DNA of 64,000 nucleotides from Pseudotabrizicola formosa. Its GTDB lineage: Bacteria; Pseudomonadota; Alphaproteobacteria; Rhodobacterales; Rhodobacteraceae. A program made the translations under genes and the position numbers. Shown piece after piece: positions 34,940 through 45,335 of the stretch (position 1 is the stretch's first letter; every line of letters starts with the position of its first letter). Where the stretch lies: NCBI RefSeq assembly GCF_002900965.1, contig NZ_PJOM01000002.1, positions 1,364,001-1,428,000 of the forward strand, in the 5' to 3' direction. The notes beneath the pieces were generated by a model, which was not told the origin of the DNA, made no database searches, and saw only the letters and a list, made by a program, of their open reading frames with translations.

Positions 34940-36199
34940 TCACCCCGTGATCAGGATCGCCCGGAAATCATTGACATTTGTCAAGGTGGGCCCGGTCACC
35001 ACCTGCCCCGCCACCCCGGCGAAAAAGCTGTGGGCGTCGTTGCGGGCCAGCGCGCTGGCCGGGTCCAGCGCCAGCGCCCGCGCGCGCTCCAGCGTCTGCG
35101 GGCCGATCAGCGCACCCGCCACCTCGGCCGCGCCATCCACGCCATCGGTGTCACAGGCGATGGCATGAATCCCGGTCGCCCCCTCCAGCGCGATGGCCAG
35201 AGCCAGCGCAAATTCCGCATTCGGCCCGCCAATCCCGTCGCCGCGCCGCGTCACCGTCAGCTCACCGCCCGACAGCAGCAGCACCGGCGCATCGCCGGGG
35301 CGCAGCGCAGCCTTGACCGCCGCCGCCTCCGTCGCCTGCGCGGCAGCCACCTCCCGCGCCTCACCTTCCAGCGCGTCGCCCAAGTGCCGCACCTCGCAGC
35401 CCGCCGCGCGGGCAAGTTCCGCCGCCGCCGCCAGCGATTGCGCCGGGGCCGCATAGATCCGGTTCACCACCCGGCCCAGCCGCGGATCCCCCGGCGGCAC
35501 CACGCCCGACCCCGCCTCCAGCGCTGCCTGCACCGCAGCCGGCACCGCGATTTGCCAGCGGTCCAGAATCGCCCGCGCCTCCGCCGGGGTGCTGGCATCG
35601 CCCACCGTGGGACCAGAGCCGATAAACGCCGGATCATCCCCCGGCACATCGGAAATCATCAGCGCCAGCATCTGCGCCGGATAGGCCGCGGCCGCCAACT
35701 GCCCGCCCTTGACCCGGCTCAGATGCTTGCGCACCGTGTTCATCCGGTCAATCGGCGCGCCAGAGGCCAAGAGCCCCGCATTCACCACCTGTTTTTCCGC
35801 CAGCGTCACCTCATGGCTGGGGGCCACCAACAGCGCCGAAGCCCCGCCCGAGATCAGCGCCAGCACAAAATCCCCCGCGCCCAACCCCGCCAGCAGGTCC
35901 AGCATCCGTGTGGTGGCCGCCTGCCCGGCTGCATCGGGCACCGGATGGGCAGCCTCCACAATCTCGATCCCCCGGCAGGGGCGGGCATAGCCATAGCGGG
36001 TGATCACCAGCCCCTCACACGGGCCCCATTCCGCCTCCACCGCTTCGGCCATCCGGGCACTGGCCTTGCCGGCCCCCACCACCACCACCCGCCCCGCCGG
36101 GCGCGGCGGCAGGTGCAGGGCAAGGCTGCGCATCGGATCGGCCACCTCCACCGCGCGGTCGAACAGGCGGCGCAGAAAGGCGCTTGGGTCGGTGATCAT
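34940..36199 (-). CDS. Glycerate 2-kinase (GckA/MOFRL type)
   Basis: 419 residues. The N-terminal DUF4147 domain has RVVVVGAGKASARMAEAVE, EAAHPVPD and LALISGGASALLVAP. The C-terminal MOFRL domain shows LLLSGGELTVTRRGDGIGGPNAEFALALAI and IACDTDGVDGAAEVAGALI. It phosphorylates glycerate to 2-phosphoglycerate. It lies 66 bases upstream of the LacI-type gene on the same strand, which puts C3 metabolism at both ends of the importer locus. The start at 36199 gives the family opening. Confidence 0.93.
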   Translation of the reverse strand: MITDPSAFLRRLFDRAVEVADPMRSLALHLPPRPAGRVVVVGAGKASARMAEAVEAEWGPCEGLVITRYGYARPCRGIEIVEAAHPVPDAAGQAATTRMLDLLAGLGAGDFVLALISGGASALLVAPSHEVTLAEKQVVNAGLLASGAPIDRMNTVRKHLSRVKGGQLAAAAYPAQMLALMISDVPGDDPAFIGSGPTVGDASTPAEARAILDRWQIAVPAAVQAALEAGSGVVPPGDPRLGRVVNRIYAAPAQSLAAAAELARAAGCEVRHLGDALEGEAREVAAAQATEAAAVKAALRPGDAPVLLLSGGELTVTRRGDGIGGPNAEFALALAIALEGATGIHAIACDTDGVDGAAEVAGALIGPQTLERARALALDPASALARNDAHSFFAGVAGQVVTGPTLTNVNDFRAILITG

Positions 36200-36278
36200 C
36201 TGGCATCCTCGGCTCTGGTCTGGCCTTGTATAGGGCGGGCCAGAGCCGGGGATCAATCATTTGCGTGCGCCGATGCCG

Positions 36279-36566
36279 TCAACATCGCAGCCGCCCCCGC
36301 ATCTCGCCACTGTCGCCCTGCAGGCTGCTGGCGATCAGGGTGCAGCCCGTCACCTCGGGGATCATGTCGATCATCGTGGCGCGGATGCCCTGATGCTCCC
36401 CCCGCCGCGCATAGCCCAGCCGGATCACCTCCACCGCGTTGCCCTTCTGGTAGACCGTGTAGCTGCGCCCGTCGCGCACCACATCAGTGCGGTCCGCGCC
36501 AAAGAACTGCGGCGCAGGCTGCGCCCCGCAGGCGCAAAGAAGCAGAAGGAGGACAATCACACGCAT
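36279..36566 (-). CDS. Small putative lipoprotein
   Basis: 95 residues beginning MRVIVLLLLLCACGAQPAP, a short lipoprotein signal with Cys as acylation site. The remainder (DRTDVVRDGRSYTVYQKGN, VEVIRLGYARRGEHQGIRA) is predicted to be beta-rich with a Cys near the end. I do not recognise a family. It is upstream of the kinase gene on the same strand. Confidence 0.7.
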   Translation of the reverse strand: MRVIVLLLLLCACGAQPAPQFFGADRTDVVRDGRSYTVYQKGNAVEVIRLGYARRGEHQGIRATMIDMIPEVTGCTLIASSLQGDSGEMRGRLRC

Positions 36567-36709
36567 GCCTCCAGCCTGATGCAGCATGGTTAAGACAGCG
36601 TTAAACCGTACCAGATAAGCTGCGGCAGTCCCGAAGAAAAATCCGGCCCCGCAAGGAACCGAACCCCACCCCGCGCGTTAACCCGCGAGTTCACCAAGAG
36701 GAAGATCCG

Positions 36710-36847
36710 ATGAAAAGCCGCCTGACCCTTCTGTCCGTCCTCGCCGCCCTGACCCTGTCTGCCTGCGGCACCGTCGCCGGCGCCGGCCGCGACCTCCAGG
36801 TCGCAGGATCTGCGATCACGCAGGAAGCCCAGGCCGCGGCGTATTGA
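36710..36847 (+). CDS. Entericidin-like small lipoprotein
   Basis: 45 residues read directly: MKSRLTLLSVLAALTLSACG followed by a short Gly/Ala-rich tail with QVAGSAITQEAQ. Lipobox LSAC and the tail resemble entericidin A/B, small membrane lipoproteins linked to programmed lysis and stress. AAGAGGAAG lies before the ATG, and a strong terminator follows, so it forms its own transcript. Confidence 0.8.
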   Translation: MKSRLTLLSVLAALTLSACGTVAGAGRDLQVAGSAITQEAQAAAY

Positions 36848-36868
36848 TCAGCGGTTTGAAACGTAGGG

Positions 36869-36898
36869 AAAGGCGGGGCATTTGCTCCGCCTTTTTGT
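36869..36898 (+). terminator. Terminator of the entericidin-like gene
   Basis: AAAGGCGGGGC and GCTCCGCCTTT form a long stem (one G-T pair) around ATTT, running into TTTTTGTTT. Confidence 0.85.
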
Positions 36899-36962
36899 TT
36901 GGGCGGGTGGCCACATGCGCGCCCTTCTCAAGTCCGGTTGATTTACGGCCCCTCTCCGCTTA

Positions 36963-36987
36963 TTGTACATTCTGTAATTTTTGTACA
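36963..36987. promoter_or_regulatory. Paired TTGTACA operator of the toxin-antitoxin genes
   Basis: TTGTACA at 36963-36969 and again at 36981-36987, 18 bases apart, each holding the palindrome TGTACA. They flank a -10-like TGTAAT (36973-36978), 15 bases before the antitoxin ATG, as expected for an autoregulated Phd/YefM operator. Confidence 0.6.
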
Positions 36988-37001
36988 AATCGGACAAACC
37001 C

Positions 37002-37280
37002 ATGATCACCGTCTCCGTCTCCCAAGCCCGCGAAACCCTGTCCGACCTGTTGGGAAAGGTCCAGCACGGGCGCGAGGATGTGACCATCGAACGGCATGGC
37101 AAGCCAGTGGCGGTGATGATCTCGGTCGAGGCAATGGCCTATTACGAATCGCTGGAAGAGGCGGAACTGGCGAAGATGGGGGCCGAGGCCTATGCCGAAT
37201 ATCTGGCCGATCCGGGCAGCGCGATGACGCTGGAGGATTATCTGGCCGAGACATCTGCCAAGGCTGACCGGCCGGAATGA
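37002..37280 (+). CDS. Phd/YefM-type antitoxin
   Basis: 92 residues. The N-terminal Phd/YefM fold is MITVSVSQARETLSDLLGKVQ, then DVTIERHGKPVAVMISVEAMAYYESLEE; the acidic C-terminal tail would wrap the toxin. ATG 37002 is the start; in-frame codons upstream fall in the operator. It overlaps the toxin gene by four bases (ATGA), typical of type II modules. Confidence 0.88.
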   Translation: MITVSVSQARETLSDLLGKVQHGREDVTIERHGKPVAVMISVEAMAYYESLEEAELAKMGAEAYAEYLADPGSAMTLEDYLAETSAKADRPE

Positions 37281-37540
37281 CGGCCTATCGCGTTGAGCTG
37301 TCCCCCCGCGCCCTGAAAGACCTGCGCCGGATGACAGACCGCCGGTTACATGACCGGCTGACAGAGGCAATCGCCACACTCGCTGATAATCCACGCCCGG
37401 CGGGGTGCCTGAAACTGGTGGGCGCAGTGGACCAGTGGCGCGTGAGGGTCGGGGACTGGCGGATTGTGTACCGGATCGAGGACGGGCGGCTGGTGGTATT
37501 GGTGGTGACGGTAGCGCCTAGGGGTGGGGTTTATGGGTAG
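37277..37540 (+). CDS. RelE/ParE-family toxin
   Basis: 87 residues: YRVELSPRALKDLRRMTDRR, LKLVGAVDQWRVRVGDWRIVYRIEDGRLVVLVVTVAPRGGVY. The W-R-x-R-x-G-D-x-R-I-x-Y pattern is the RelE core; basic residues and the final Arg-Gly-Tyr region fit a ribosome-dependent mRNA endonuclease. Coupled to the antitoxin. Confidence 0.9.
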   Translation: MTAYRVELSPRALKDLRRMTDRRLHDRLTEAIATLADNPRPAGCLKLVGAVDQWRVRVGDWRIVYRIEDGRLVVLVVTVAPRGGVYG

Positions 37541-37576
37541 GAGGAAAAACGTTAGAAATTGTCTTAGAATGACTTG

Positions 37577-38284
37577 TCAGCTACCAATTCTGTACTCAGG
37601 CGCTGCCCAATCACTTTCCCAGTTCAGCCGTTCCGACAAAGCTAGAATTTGGGACCATTCATTAACATATGCGGTGGCCACAGACCTATCTTCGATCATT
37701 AGCGCATTCTCAAAACTCAATTGAGCATTGTAACTGATATTGTAGCTGCCCGTCCAAACAGCTTCGGGCACAAAAGAGTGTTCACCATCGGCAGATACCG
37801 AAATCCTTCCTCCCACAAGAAACTTATTGTGCATCCGGGGAAATGCGGGCTTTTTGTCACGATTGTAATTTCCGACACATCGAAATGCTTCGACTTCAGG
37901 TGAGCATGCAAAAGACATCATATTTGCCTGCCCGGGAATGCCGTAGCGCGTCAACTTAGATTCAACGGAGCCATATGCACTTTGCAGCGTTGACACCGTA
38001 CCAAACCTGTCAGGCTTCAGAAAATCTTCTTTCTGAACAATAATTGAAACAACTTTTCCACGCAGACTTTTAATTACTTCTTCATCTGTAAACCAAGCTA
38101 CCGCACCAAAAATAAAATCATGCCTAGATATGAAATTTTTAAGTTTCGCACGATGATCCCTAAAAACTACAGTAACTTTATCGACCGACAGGAATTCAGA
38201 ACTATAATCCGTTAACGGCTGGGGAGGGCCATCAGCATCAGGTATTTTAAGACTATTGAGCGACAATGCACTTTTGTCAGCCAT
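37577..38284 (-). CDS. Phospholipase D-like domain protein, AT-rich
   Basis: 235 residues. After KVTVVFRDHRAKLKNFISRH it has IFGAVAWFTDEEVIKSLRGK, the PLD-like first strand, then a single HKD-type motif HNKFLV with Gly-Gly where H-x-K-x4-D would place Asp, followed by WTGSYNISYNAQLSFENALMI, the Gly-Ser and Asn/Glu part of the active site. Such proteins are often nucleases. The ATG lies two bases after the lepA stop. Base use is much poorer in G+C than the rest of the window (19 of 60 bases at 38041-38100). The gene seems acquired; its role is unknown. A degenerate or inactive site is possible. Confidence 0.8.
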   Translation of the reverse strand: MADKSALSLNSLKIPDADGPPQPLTDYSSEFLSVDKVTVVFRDHRAKLKNFISRHDFIFGAVAWFTDEEVIKSLRGKVVSIIVQKEDFLKPDRFGTVSTLQSAYGSVESKLTRYGIPGQANMMSFACSPEVEAFRCVGNYNRDKKPAFPRMHNKFLVGGRISVSADGEHSFVPEAVWTGSYNISYNAQLSFENALMIEDRSVATAYVNEWSQILALSERLNWESDWAAPEYRIGS

Positions 38285-38286
38285 CC

Positions 38287-40086
<1,800 letters not shown>

Positions 40087-40438
40087 GCGCGGCATATAGC
40101 TTGGAAATATGGGGCCGGGAAGGGGGATGCAGCGTTTGGCGGGCGCCGGGGCCGAATGAAGCGGATCAAGGCCCGCAGCTCCCCCCCGGCCCGGGTGATT
40201 CTGCCCTCGCGCCGAGGGCCGAACCGCCCAAAGCCGGCCCTCCCCCCGCCCCGCAGCGCCATCCATACACCCGATCTTGTGTCTGGCCTGACGGCCAACC
40301 GCCACCCGTGCCTGGCTTTCGGCGATTCAGCGCCCAGCCGCGCTGCGGCATTGAAAAACCGCTGCCTTTTCTGCATGATCACTGGCAGAAAACGACCTGC
40401 GACGGAGGGGTTCCCCGTCCCCGGCAATGAGGCAGAAC
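40087..40438. other. 352-base divergent intergenic region
   Basis: Between lepA and a small secreted protein gene. Open frames here do not resemble proteins. Bases 40351-40400 are a little richer in A+T (TTGAAAAACC, TTTTCTGCATG) and probably hold the plus-strand promoter. I see no RNA gene. Confidence 0.4.
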
Positions 40439-40756
40439 ATGATGATGAAACCTGTGGCTCTGGCAGCCTGCGCTGCTGTGCTTCTTTCCCTGTCCGGCAG
40501 CCTGGCCCTCGCCGGCCCCATCGAGCGGGCCTGCAACAGCTCGGATCGCAAGGCCGCCAGCCGCGCGGTCTGCGCCTGCGTCCAGCAGGTCGCCGACATG
40601 ACCCTGCGGGGTGGCGATCAGCGCAAGGCGGCCGCGTTCTTCAAAGACCCCGACCGCGCCCAGAAAGTGCGGATGTCGAAATCCGACACCGACAATGACT
40701 TCTGGCGCCGCTACAAAGCCTTTGGCCAGCAGGCCGAGGCCTATTGCACCCGCTGA
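40439..40756 (+). CDS. Small secreted protein of unknown function
   Basis: 105 residues with a signal peptide (MKPVALAACAAVLLSLSGSL, cleaved after LALA). The mature part GPIERACNSSDRKAASRAVC, then CVQQVADMTLRGGDQRKAAAFFKDP and FWRRYKAFGQQAEAYC has four Cys residues, probably forming disulphides. I recall near-identical small proteins in Rhodobacterales labelled arginine transporter, a name without evident basis: no membrane helix exists after cleavage. ATG 40439 has GAGG upstream. Confidence 0.78.
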   Translation: MMMKPVALAACAAVLLSLSGSLALAGPIERACNSSDRKAASRAVCACVQQVADMTLRGGDQRKAAAFFKDPDRAQKVRMSKSDTDNDFWRRYKAFGQQAEAYCTR

Positions 40757-40870
40757 CCTGTCGCGCGACCAGCACCACCGGCCCGGCCCAACCCGCCTGT
40801 TGCGGGCTTGGCTGAGGCTGCGCCCCCCGCACGCACGCCCCGCTGGCAGTCAGATCCGCCACCCGCCAAA

Positions 40871-40904
40871 GAACAAAGCCCGCCGCGCAATCCTGCGGGC
40901 GGGC
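40871..40904 (-). terminator. rpmB terminator
   Basis: On the minus strand GCCCGCCCGC and GCGGCGGGC form a stem with one bulge around AGGATTGC, then TTTGTTCTTT. Confidence 0.75.
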
Positions 40905-40932
40905 CTGAAGTCTCAGGTCGTGTCAGGCGGGA

Positions 40933-41220
40933 TCAGGCGGCAGCCTGCGCCTTCGCAATATCTTTCTTGATCTTCAGCGCCGTGCCAGACAGCTCGGCAT
41001 CCTTGGCCTTGGCCAGGAACGCGTCCAGACCACCGCGATGGTCCACGGTGCGCAGCGCAGCAGCAGAGATCCGCAGCTTGAACGACTGGCCCAGCGTGTC
41101 GGACATCAGGGTCACTTCGTTCAGGTTCGGCAAAAACCGGCGACGCGACTTGTTGTTCGCGTGGCTGATGGTGTTACCGGTCATCGGGCCAACGCCCGAG
41201 AGTTCGCAGACGCGCGACAT
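40933..41220 (-). CDS. rpmB: Large ribosomal subunit protein bL28
   Basis: 95 residues: [20 protein letters not shown] then [17 protein letters not shown], the L28 signature, with [21 protein letters not shown]-type sequence following (here [20 protein letters not shown]). Only one Cys in the N-terminal region, so no zinc ribbon. Single-gene transcript ended by the hairpin at 40871. Confidence 0.96.
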   Translation of the reverse strand: MSRVCELSGVGPMTGNTISHANNKSRRRFLPNLNEVTLMSDTLGQSFKLRISAAALRTVDHRGGLDAFLAKAKDAELSGTALKIKKDIAKAQAAA

Positions 41221-41533
41221 CGTCGTAATCCTTCAAGTCAACGCCAGCAGGGCGTAAGGTGCAAAAACAACAAGGCCCGCGCAGGCGCGACCTCGAATTC
41301 GATGGCTGCATTTACGCGCGATTGCCCCCCTCGTCAAGCGATTCACCCACACCGCCCCAAGAATTGGGCCCTAGCTCCGCCTCCCGTCCCTTCCCGTGAC
41401 GCAAGCGCGAAGGCCGCCCCTCTGTGCGTCTGCGGCTTTCCCGCTTACGCCTTGCGCGCAGCGCACAGCCGAGGCGGTTGGCCGCAGGCCAGAGCCGAGA
41501 TAAAAACCAACGCGGCGCAGCCGCTCATCTGTT
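41221..41533. other. 313-base gap between hrpB and rpmB
   Basis: Both neighbours run on the minus strand. The part near rpmB carries its leader and promoter: AACAACAAGGCC and CCAAGAATTGGGCCCTAG are the least GC-rich pieces. CCAAGAATTGG (41359-41369) is a near-palindrome. No credible small gene was found. Confidence 0.4.
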
Positions 41534-43945
41534 TCACGTCCCGCGCGGCTTGGCGCGCGTTGTGGGGTCGGCGGCGGTGGGGTCTTCGGGCCAGGGGTGG
41601 CGCGGGTACTGGCCGCGCATGTCCTTGCGCACTTCGGCATAGCTGTTGGCCCAGAACCCGGGCAGGTCCAGCGTCACCTGCACCGGATGCCGCCCGGGCG
41701 ACAACAGGGTGATGCGCAACGGCTGGTGCCGGGGGCCGACCGTGGGGTGGCGGGTCACCCCGAACAGCTCTTGCAGACGCAGCTCGATCGCAGGATGGTC
41801 GCCATCATAGTCGATGGGCACCTTGCGGCCCAGGGGCGTCTCGAAATGGCCCGGCACCTGCGCATCGGTCTGCGCCATCCGGTCCCAGCCGATCAGCGCG
41901 CGCAGCGGTTCGGTCAGGTCCAACCCCCGCAGATCAGCTTCCGTACGCTTGCCCGCCAGATAGGGCAACAGCCAAGCCTCGGCGCTTGCCAGCAGGGCGT
42001 CATCCTCCAGATCGGGCCAATCGTCACCGCGCGCGAGCCGCAACCGCGCCCGCAACCGGCGCGCAGCCGCCGTCCAGGGCAGGCCAATCTGGCGCAAGCC
42101 CTCCAGGGCTGCGCGCGCCAGCGCCTCGGGCGGGGCCTCGGGCCAGGGCCGCTCGGCCAGCACCAGCGCGCCAAAGCGTTCCTGCCTGCGGGCCACGACC
42201 TTGCCCTCGCGGCGCGACCAGTCACACCCCTCGGCCCAGGCGATCTGATCCGCAAACAGCGCGCGCAGCTCCGCCTCGGGCAGCGCCACCGCTTGGCGCA
42301 CCTGCGCCTCACGCGGGTCGCCGTCCAGATCGGTGGCCACGATCAGCCGCGCGCCCGACAACGGCTGCCCCGCCGCCATCGCCGCCCCCTTGCCGCCCGA
42401 CAGCACCCAGCGCGGCGCATCGCCGGCACGGCGCAGGCCAATACGGTCCGGGTAGGCAAGCGCCGCCATCTGCGCGGGCGACAGATCCGCCACCTGCGCT
42501 GTACGCACCATCCGCGCCAGACGGCGCGCCTCCGCCCTGATCCGCTCTATCGTCGCGCGATGCGCGCCCTCGGGCGGCCTCTCAATCGCGCGCAGCCGCG
42601 CCAGCAGATCGGCCCCCGCCCCGCGCAGCGGGTCGCGCTCGGCCAGCAGCGCCGCCAGCGGCGCCGCCCCCGGCCCCGCCACCACCAGCATATGCGCCAG
42701 CCGCGGATGCAGCGGCAGCGCCGCCAGCGCGCGGCCATGCGCCGTGATGCCGCCGCCCGCCTCCAGCGCCCCCAGCCCGCGCAACAGCGCCTGCGCCTCG
42801 GCCAGCACCCCCGGATGCGGCGGCGTCAGAAACGGCAAATCCACCGCCCCCCACAGCGCCAGCTCCAGCGCCAGCGGTGCCAGATCCGCCGCCGCGATCT
42901 CGGCCGGCGGAAAACCCGCCATCCCCCCCTCTTCGCCGCGCGTCCACAGCCGGTAGCACACCCCCGGTGCCACCCGCCCGGCCCGGCCCCGGCGCTGGTC
43001 GGCCTCGGCCTTGGTCACCCGTTCCGTCACCAGCCGCGACATGCCCGAACTGGCATCAAACCGCGCCCGCCGCGCGCGCCCGCCATCCACCACCACCCGC
43101 ACGCCCGGAATGGTCAGCGAGGTTTCGGCAATCGAGGTCGCCAGCACCAGCTTGCGCCCCACCGCAGGCCCAAGCGCCGCCTGTTGGGCGGCAAACTCCA
43201 TCGCGCCAAACAGCGGGCGGATGCTCACGCCCGGCAGGCCCTGCAACTGCGCCTCGACCCGCCGGATTTCCCCTTCACCGGGCAGGAAGGCCAGCACATC
43301 ACCCTCGGGCACCTCCTCCAGCGCCTGCCGGATCAGCCCCGCCACCGCCGCCTCATAGCGCAGCGACGCATCAAACGGACGCGGCAGCCAGCGGGTTTCC
43401 ACCTCGAACGCGCGGCCCGCCGAGGTGATCAGGGCCGCATCCCCCATCAGCGCCGCCACCGGGGCGGCATCCAGCGTGGCCGACATCACCAGCAGTTGCA
43501 GATCAGGCCGCAGCGCGCCCCGGATTTCCAGTGCCAAGGCCAGCCCCAGATCGGCCTGCAATGACCGTTCATGAAATTCGTCAAAGATGATCAGCCCCAC
43601 GCCGGGCAATTCGGCATCGGACTGGATCATCCGGGTCAGGATGCCTTCGGTCACCACCTCGATCCGCGTGGCGGCACTCACCTGCGCCTCGCCCCTGATG
43701 CGGTAGCCCACCGTCTGCCCCAAAGCCTCGCCCAGGGTCTCTGCCATCCGCGCCGCAGCCGCGCGCGTGGCCAAACGGCGCGGCTCCAGCATCAGGATGC
43801 GCCCCGTCACCTGCGCCAGCAGCGCCAGCGGCACCCGCGTCGTCTTGCCCGCCCCGGGCGGGGCCTGCAACACCGCCATGCCCCGCGCGGTCAGCGCCGC
43901 CCGGACCTCGGGGATCACCTCATCAATGGGAAGCACGTCTGCCAT
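41534..43945 (-). CDS. hrpB: ATP-dependent RNA helicase HrpB
   Basis: 803 residues, the length expected. Motif I is QAPPGAGKTTRVPLALL, motif II the DEFH form in IIFDEFHERSLQADL, motif III LVMSATLDA, and motif VI DQRRGRAGRV. The C-terminal HrpB domain contains LPYLAGKRTEADLRGLDL and the conserved WPVDYDGDHPAIE-like stretch (here PIDYDGDHPAIELRLQELFG) and ends FWANSYAEVRKDMRGQYPRHPWPEDP. A DEAH-type helicase whose cellular target is not firmly known. Confidence 0.95.
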   Translation of the reverse strand: MADVLPIDEVIPEVRAALTARGMAVLQAPPGAGKTTRVPLALLAQVTGRILMLEPRRLATRAAAARMAETLGEALGQTVGYRIRGEAQVSAATRIEVVTEGILTRMIQSDAELPGVGLIIFDEFHERSLQADLGLALALEIRGALRPDLQLLVMSATLDAAPVAALMGDAALITSAGRAFEVETRWLPRPFDASLRYEAAVAGLIRQALEEVPEGDVLAFLPGEGEIRRVEAQLQGLPGVSIRPLFGAMEFAAQQAALGPAVGRKLVLATSIAETSLTIPGVRVVVDGGRARRARFDASSGMSRLVTERVTKAEADQRRGRAGRVAPGVCYRLWTRGEEGGMAGFPPAEIAAADLAPLALELALWGAVDLPFLTPPHPGVLAEAQALLRGLGALEAGGGITAHGRALAALPLHPRLAHMLVVAGPGAAPLAALLAERDPLRGAGADLLARLRAIERPPEGAHRATIERIRAEARRLARMVRTAQVADLSPAQMAALAYPDRIGLRRAGDAPRWVLSGGKGAAMAAGQPLSGARLIVATDLDGDPREAQVRQAVALPEAELRALFADQIAWAEGCDWSRREGKVVARRQERFGALVLAERPWPEAPPEALARAALEGLRQIGLPWTAAARRLRARLRLARGDDWPDLEDDALLASAEAWLLPYLAGKRTEADLRGLDLTEPLRALIGWDRMAQTDAQVPGHFETPLGRKVPIDYDGDHPAIELRLQELFGVTRHPTVGPRHQPLRITLLSPGRHPVQVTLDLPGFWANSYAEVRKDMRGQYPRHPWPEDPTAADPTTRAKPRGT

Positions 43946-43972
43946 GGGCCGGGGTTAGGGCCCCAGCCCGCA

Positions 43973-44026
43973 CAGATCAAGGGGGGGCCGCGCAGATCAA
44001 GGGGGGGCCGCGCAGATCAAGGGGCC
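43973..44026. repeat. Short tandem repeat, 20-bp unit, about 2.7 copies
   Basis: CAGATCAAGGGGGGGCCGCG begins at 43973 and 43993; a third shortened copy starts at 44013. It lies between the divergent hrpB and meaB genes. Confidence 0.8.
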
Positions 44027-44129
44027 GCACAGACCCTGTCTTTTGCAACAGTGCAGGCAGATCCGCCACGCAGGCTGGCACAGCCCCGACGCTTAGGGCA
44101 TGAAGGACAGCAGCAAGCAGGGGTGACGG

Positions 44130-45119
44130 ATGGGCGCGCCGATGGACATGACCAGACTGGCAGCAGAGGTGATTGCAGGCGACCGCAGGGCGCTCGCCCG
44201 CGCCATCACCCGTGTGGAAAGCACGCGCCCCGATCACCGCGCAGAGGCGGTCGATCTGGTGGCCCAGGCCCGCGCCGCCGGGCGGCAGGCGCTGCGCATC
44301 GGGTTGTCGGGCACACCTGGGGTGGGCAAATCCACCTTCATCGAATCCTTCGGCATGATGCTGGTGGCCCGCGGCCTGCGGGTGGCGGTGCTGGCGGTGG
44401 ACCCAAGCTCGGCCCGCTCGGGCGGGTCGATCCTTGGCGACAAGACCCGGATGGACCGGCTCAGCCGCGAACCCGCCGCCTTCATCCGCCCCTCGCCCAG
44501 CCAGACCCAGCTTGGCGGCGTCGCCCGCCGCTCACGCGAGGCGGTGGCGCTGTGCGAGGCGGCGGGGTTCGATGTGGTGCTGGTCGAAACCGTGGGCGTG
44601 GGCCAGTCGGAAACCGTGGTGGCGGAAATCTGCGACCTGTTCATCCTGCTGCTCTCCCCGGCGGGGGGGGATGAATTGCAGGGCGTCAAACGCGGCATCA
44701 TGGAAATGGCCGACATGATTCTGGTCAACAAGGCCGATGGCGATCTGAAAGCAGCGGCGATGCGCACCCGCGCCGATTACGCGGGGGCCCTGCACCTGCT
44801 GCGCCGCCGCCCGCAAGACCCCGAGGGCTTTCCCAAGGCCGTCTGCGTCTCGGCGACGGAGACCACCGGGCTGGCCGAGGCATGGGCCGACATGCAGGCC
44901 CTCGCCGAGTGGCGGCGCGCGCAAGGCCATTGGGACAGCCGCCGCGCCCATCAGGCCCGGCACTGGTTTGGCGAAGAGGTCCGGCGCGGCCTCTTGGCGG
45001 TGCTCGATCGTGAACCGGCCAAGGGGTCGATGGCCGCTTTGGGGGCAAAGGTCGCGGCGGGCGAACTGTTGCCCGAGGCTGCCGCCCTGCAAATGCTGGC
45101 CCTTTTGGGCCGGCACTGA
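44130..45119 (+). CDS. meaB: Methylmalonyl-CoA mutase-associated GTPase MeaB
   Basis: 329 residues of the G3E family. The P-loop is IGLSGTPGVGKSTFIESFG, switch regions VLAVDPSSARSGGSILGDKTRM and FDVVLVETVGVGQSE, and the base motif LVNKADGD. MeaB loads and protects the adenosylcobalamin-dependent methylmalonyl-CoA mutase. The mutase gene is not in the window. ATG 44130 is the likely start (GGGG upstream), with ATG 44142 as an alternative. Confidence 0.95.
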   Translation: MGAPMDMTRLAAEVIAGDRRALARAITRVESTRPDHRAEAVDLVAQARAAGRQALRIGLSGTPGVGKSTFIESFGMMLVARGLRVAVLAVDPSSARSGGSILGDKTRMDRLSREPAAFIRPSPSQTQLGGVARRSREAVALCEAAGFDVVLVETVGVGQSETVVAEICDLFILLLSPAGGDELQGVKRGIMEMADMILVNKADGDLKAAAMRTRADYAGALHLLRRRPQDPEGFPKAVCVSATETTGLAEAWADMQALAEWRRAQGHWDSRRAHQARHWFGEEVRRGLLAVLDREPAKGSMAALGAKVAAGELLPEAAALQMLALLGRH

Positions 45120-45335
45120 CGTCATGACGTAAGCCATACGCCGGCCATACGCAGGCCAGACACAAACCACACCTCCTCCGCAGGGGCGCCGCCCCGGCAA
45201 GCCATGCAGCCCGTGCATAACGGCTTTGGCCAATCGCCGGATTGTGCAGGTGCAGCAAAAGCCCCATGTTAGCGTCAACGGAAAGGGCGGATGGGCCGCC
45301 TTATCCGATCCGAAGATGAGAAAGAGGATATGAAA

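Noticed and set aside
40427-40756. Arginine transporter annotation for the small secreted protein
   Set aside because: After the signal peptide there is no membrane helix, so it cannot be a transporter by itself.
41597-43564. A 655-codon frame antisense to hrpB
   Set aside because: Arg/Gln/His-rich shadow of hrpB without recognisable motifs.
43973-44026. CRISPR-like array
   Set aside because: Units are directly adjacent with no spacers and no cas gene; it is a simple tandem repeat.
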